A DNA stretch of 64,000 bases from Nymphaea colorata (taxonomy: Eukaryota > Streptophyta > Magnoliopsida > Nymphaeales > Nymphaeaceae): assembly GCF_008831285.2 (NCBI RefSeq), contig NC_045142.1:13530716-13594715 (forward strand), in the 5' to 3' direction. Position 1 is the first letter of the stretch. The number at the start of each line of letters is the position of its first letter. Under the pieces are notes generated by a model, which worked only from the letters and a program-made list of their open reading frames with translations, did not search any database and was not told the DNA's origin. Shown here piece by piece: positions 61,850 through 64,000 of the stretch. Position numbers and translations under genes: made by a program.

Positions 61850-63637
61850 CTAATCAGCATCAGTGTAGGCAATCATATTCAAGTTTGATGAGGAGGATAG
61901 AAAAAGTCCTTTAGTGATTGTGTGTTTGATATATCGAACAATCCTCAATGCGGCTCCCATGTGTACAGAAGTGGGTCTTTGTTGAAACTGACTTATGACA
62001 TGTACCGCATGTGATATGTCAGGCCTTGTGATGGATAAATATGTGAGAGCTCCAACCAATTGTCGAAATGGAGTGGGATTTTCTAGAATTTCTCCATCAT
62101 CAATCTTCATCTTTACTCCTAAGGCTTCAGGAGTGTCCACCACTTTGTCATCAGTGATTCCTGATCTGTTTATAATGTCATTAGCAAACTTCATTTGTGA
62201 AAGTAAGTATCCTTTTCTACTATAAGCTACTTCAATACCAAGAAAATAAGTTAGTTTACCCAAATCAGTCATTTCAAATTCATTCTTTAGAAAATCCTTT
62301 ACCTGCATAATTCCGTTGGCATCATTACCTGTAATAATCATATCATCTACATATAAAAGTAATACAATTATACCTACAACAGTATTTTTAACAAACATAG
62401 CAGTGTCAGAATAGCAGGATTTAAAACCTTGTTTAAACATAACATTGCTAAACATGTCAAACCAAGCTTTTGGAGCTTGTTTCAAGCCATATAATGCCTT
62501 TCTAAGATAAAGAACTTTTCCTTGAGGTAAATCAAGCCCAGGGGGTGAATCCATGTATACCTCCTCATTTAAGTATCCATTCAAAAATGCATTTTTCACA
62601 TCCAATTGATATATCGACCATTGTTTAATGGAAGCAATGGCAATAAGAGCTCTAACAGAGGTCATACGAGCAACAGGGGCAAAGGTTTCTTCGTAATCAA
62701 TCCCATATTCTTGAGCATATCCTTTGGCAACAAGTCTAGCTTTATACCTTTCAAGTGATCCATCACTTCTAGTCTTGACTTTGTATACCCACCTACATCC
62801 TATTGTCCTTTTCCCTATAGGAAGAGACACAATGTCCCAAGTTTTATTGTCTTCAAGGGCTCTAAGTTCACTGTTCATTGCTTCAATCCAATGTGGATTA
62901 GTTTTGACTTCAAGATAGGATGAAGGTTCAACATGAGAGTGAATAGCTAATAAGCAAGCTCTATGTTTTGGGGAAAAAGACTCGTAGGAAACAAATTTTT
63001 GAGGTGGATGAAAAACTCTTTGAGATCTCCTAAGAGTAGGTTGAGACTCTTGGATGTTTTGTTGAGACCTTCTCTTATAAACTATAACTTCTCTTGGTGG
63101 AGATCTAAAAGGAGTACTCTCAACCTCATTTAGAGCATCATCATGTGAAGAAGGCAAAACGTCATCATCATCATCATCATTATCATCATCATCATCATTT
63201 ATCCATAAAAATGAATAGTCATCTTCATGCTTGGTTTTATTTTCATTAAAGTCATTTTCTTCTTCTAAAAATATCACATTTCTTGAAACATACACTTTAT
63301 CTTTTTCAATATCATAGCATCTATATCCTTTTTGAGTTTCGGAATAGCCAATAAAGACACATTGAATAGCCCTAGATGAAAGTTTGTCATTTTTGTCATT
63401 TAAAATGAAACATTTGCAACCAAAGACTTTGAATCTTTTATAAATTGGCTCCAAATTAAAAAGTTTTTGAAAAGGTGAAATATTTTCTAAAACTTTAGAG
63501 GGCATTCTATTAATCCAGTAAATGGATGTTAGAATCGCTTCAGCCCAAAAATTTTTTGGAACATTTTTTGATATAAGAAGAGCTCTTGTTGTTTCAACTT
63601 TCAAGAATATGTCTATGTTTTCTTTCGGCAACTCCAT
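61850..63637 (-). pseudogene. Copia integrase C-terminus and reverse transcriptase
   Basis: A 595-residue open frame. It starts in the integrase core end (PKNFWAEAILTSIYWINRMP), passes a GAG-pre-RT-distal linker with an Asp run encoded by ATC repeats, then the reverse transcriptase: HWIEAMNSELRALEDNKTWD, RWVYKVKTRSDGSLERYKAR, DYEETFAPVARMTSVRALIA, QLDVKNAFLNGYLNEEVYM, GLKQAPKAWFD, LLLYVDDMIITGND (catalytic YVDD) and LGIEVAYSRKGYLLSQ. It ends at the TAG in the first RNase H motif. Its upstream junction to the integrase is a one-base frameshift near 63600. Confidence 0.93.
63165..63198. repeat. (ATC)n trinucleotide repeat within the Copia pol frame
   Basis: An ATC run (with one TT interruption) that encodes a stretch of Asp with one Asn in the linker between integrase and reverse transcriptase. 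Confidence 0.9.
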
Positions 63638-64000
63638 TTTGTTGGGGGGTTTTTGGACAAGACTTTTGGTGTATAACTCCCTTTTCCTTTAGGAATTCTT
63701 CAAATTCATTGGAAATGAATTCTCCCCCGGAATCACTTCTAAAAATTTTAAGATTTGCATCAAATTGAGTTTTGATCATGTTGTAAAAGTTTTTAAGATT
63801 CATAAAGACTTCCGATTTACGTTTAAGAAAGTAAACCCAAGCATATCGAGAGTAATCATCCACAAAAATGACATAATAAAGCAAACCACCTTTAGACATA
63901 TTAGGAGCGGGACCCCATACATCCGAATGCACTAATTCAAAAGGTGCCTTTGCAACAAAATTTCTATTTCCAAAAGGTAAAACCTTAATTTTGGCTTTAA
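63594..64000 (-). pseudogene. Copia integrase core (continues beyond window)
   Basis: The minus strand is open from the window end: HSDVWGPAP (first catalytic Asp), YYVIFVDDYSRYAWVYFL, IFRSDSGGEF (second Asp) and TPQQNGVAERK (catalytic Glu), the full D-D-E set of a Copia integrase. The frame then stops near 63594, while the protein continues in the adjacent frame (see 61850-63637), so a one-base indel near 63600 breaks the polyprotein. Confidence 0.9.

Larger units (their letters stand above)
60850..64000 (-). mobile_element. Ty1/Copia retrotransposon, 3' part, antisense in the SAC gene intron
   Basis: From the window end downward the minus strand encodes integrase, reverse transcriptase and RNase H in Copia order, then a purine run and an LTR beginning TGTTAGAATTTAAAG at 61395. 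The 5' part (gag, protease, 5' LTR) lies beyond 64000. The coding part is far better preserved than in the 30-39 kb element. The outer LTR end is not certain (about 60.82-60.90 kb). Confidence 0.88.

Noticed and set aside
62724..63768. Plus-strand open frames opposite the Copia pol gene
   Set aside because: They are antisense shadows of the reverse transcriptase and integrase.

Overview
This is nuclear DNA of a flowering plant. Evidence: exon/intron genes with GT-AG introns from plant families (plant PI-PLC, HS1-type A/B-barrel protein, NEN exonuclease, SAC-domain phosphatase, subtilase), AT-rich intergenic DNA, many GA/CT and TA microsatellites, and dense Copia, hAT and PIF/Harbinger remains. 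I cannot name the species. There is no CRISPR array, operon, rRNA or convincing tRNA.

Layout. 1-5 kb: a frameshifted subtilase relic (about 1.02-1.51 kb, minus) and a small hAT-like element (2.94-3.20 kb). 5.17-8.84 kb: an intact two-exon HS1-like stress-responsive A/B-barrel gene (minus, 109 aa, 3.3-kb intron). 9-20 kb: repeat country with several hAT-like non-autonomous elements and a PIF/Harbinger transposase relic (12.6-16.9 kb, minus) split by a 1.9-kb hAT-like insertion with an 8-bp target duplication. 20.38-29.27 kb: a complete nine-exon phosphoinositide-specific phospholipase C gene (plus, 595 aa), whose last intron holds a Copia fossil. 30.28-39.24 kb: a decayed minus-strand LTR retrotransposon with recognisable LTRs, primer-binding site and broken Copia gag/INT/RT/RNase H. 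39.3-49 kb: more non-autonomous DNA elements, including one that carries a two-exon fragment of a mitochondrial-type malate dehydrogenase gene (45.6-46.45 kb). 49.25-54.02 kb: a NEN-type DEDDh exonuclease gene (plus) with an apparent GC-AG first intron. 55.3-56.95 kb: duplicated hAT transposase C-terminal remains. 57.38 kb to past the window end: the first two exons of a SAC-domain phosphoinositide phosphatase; its following intron contains a minus-strand Copia element (60.8 kb to beyond 64 kb) with one frameshift and one stop.

The four host genes do not form a functional cluster. Two of them, PLC and the SAC phosphatase, both act on phosphoinositides, but they lie 28 kb apart and I infer no common regulation. 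I found no wholly new biological system. The best second-look items are the captured malate dehydrogenase fragment, the hAT-in-Harbinger insertion whose removal re-forms the reading frame, the target-duplication-supported hAT-like families, and the GC-AG intron. Exon limits were read by eye from splice signals, reading phase and remembered family sequences; no database search was run.
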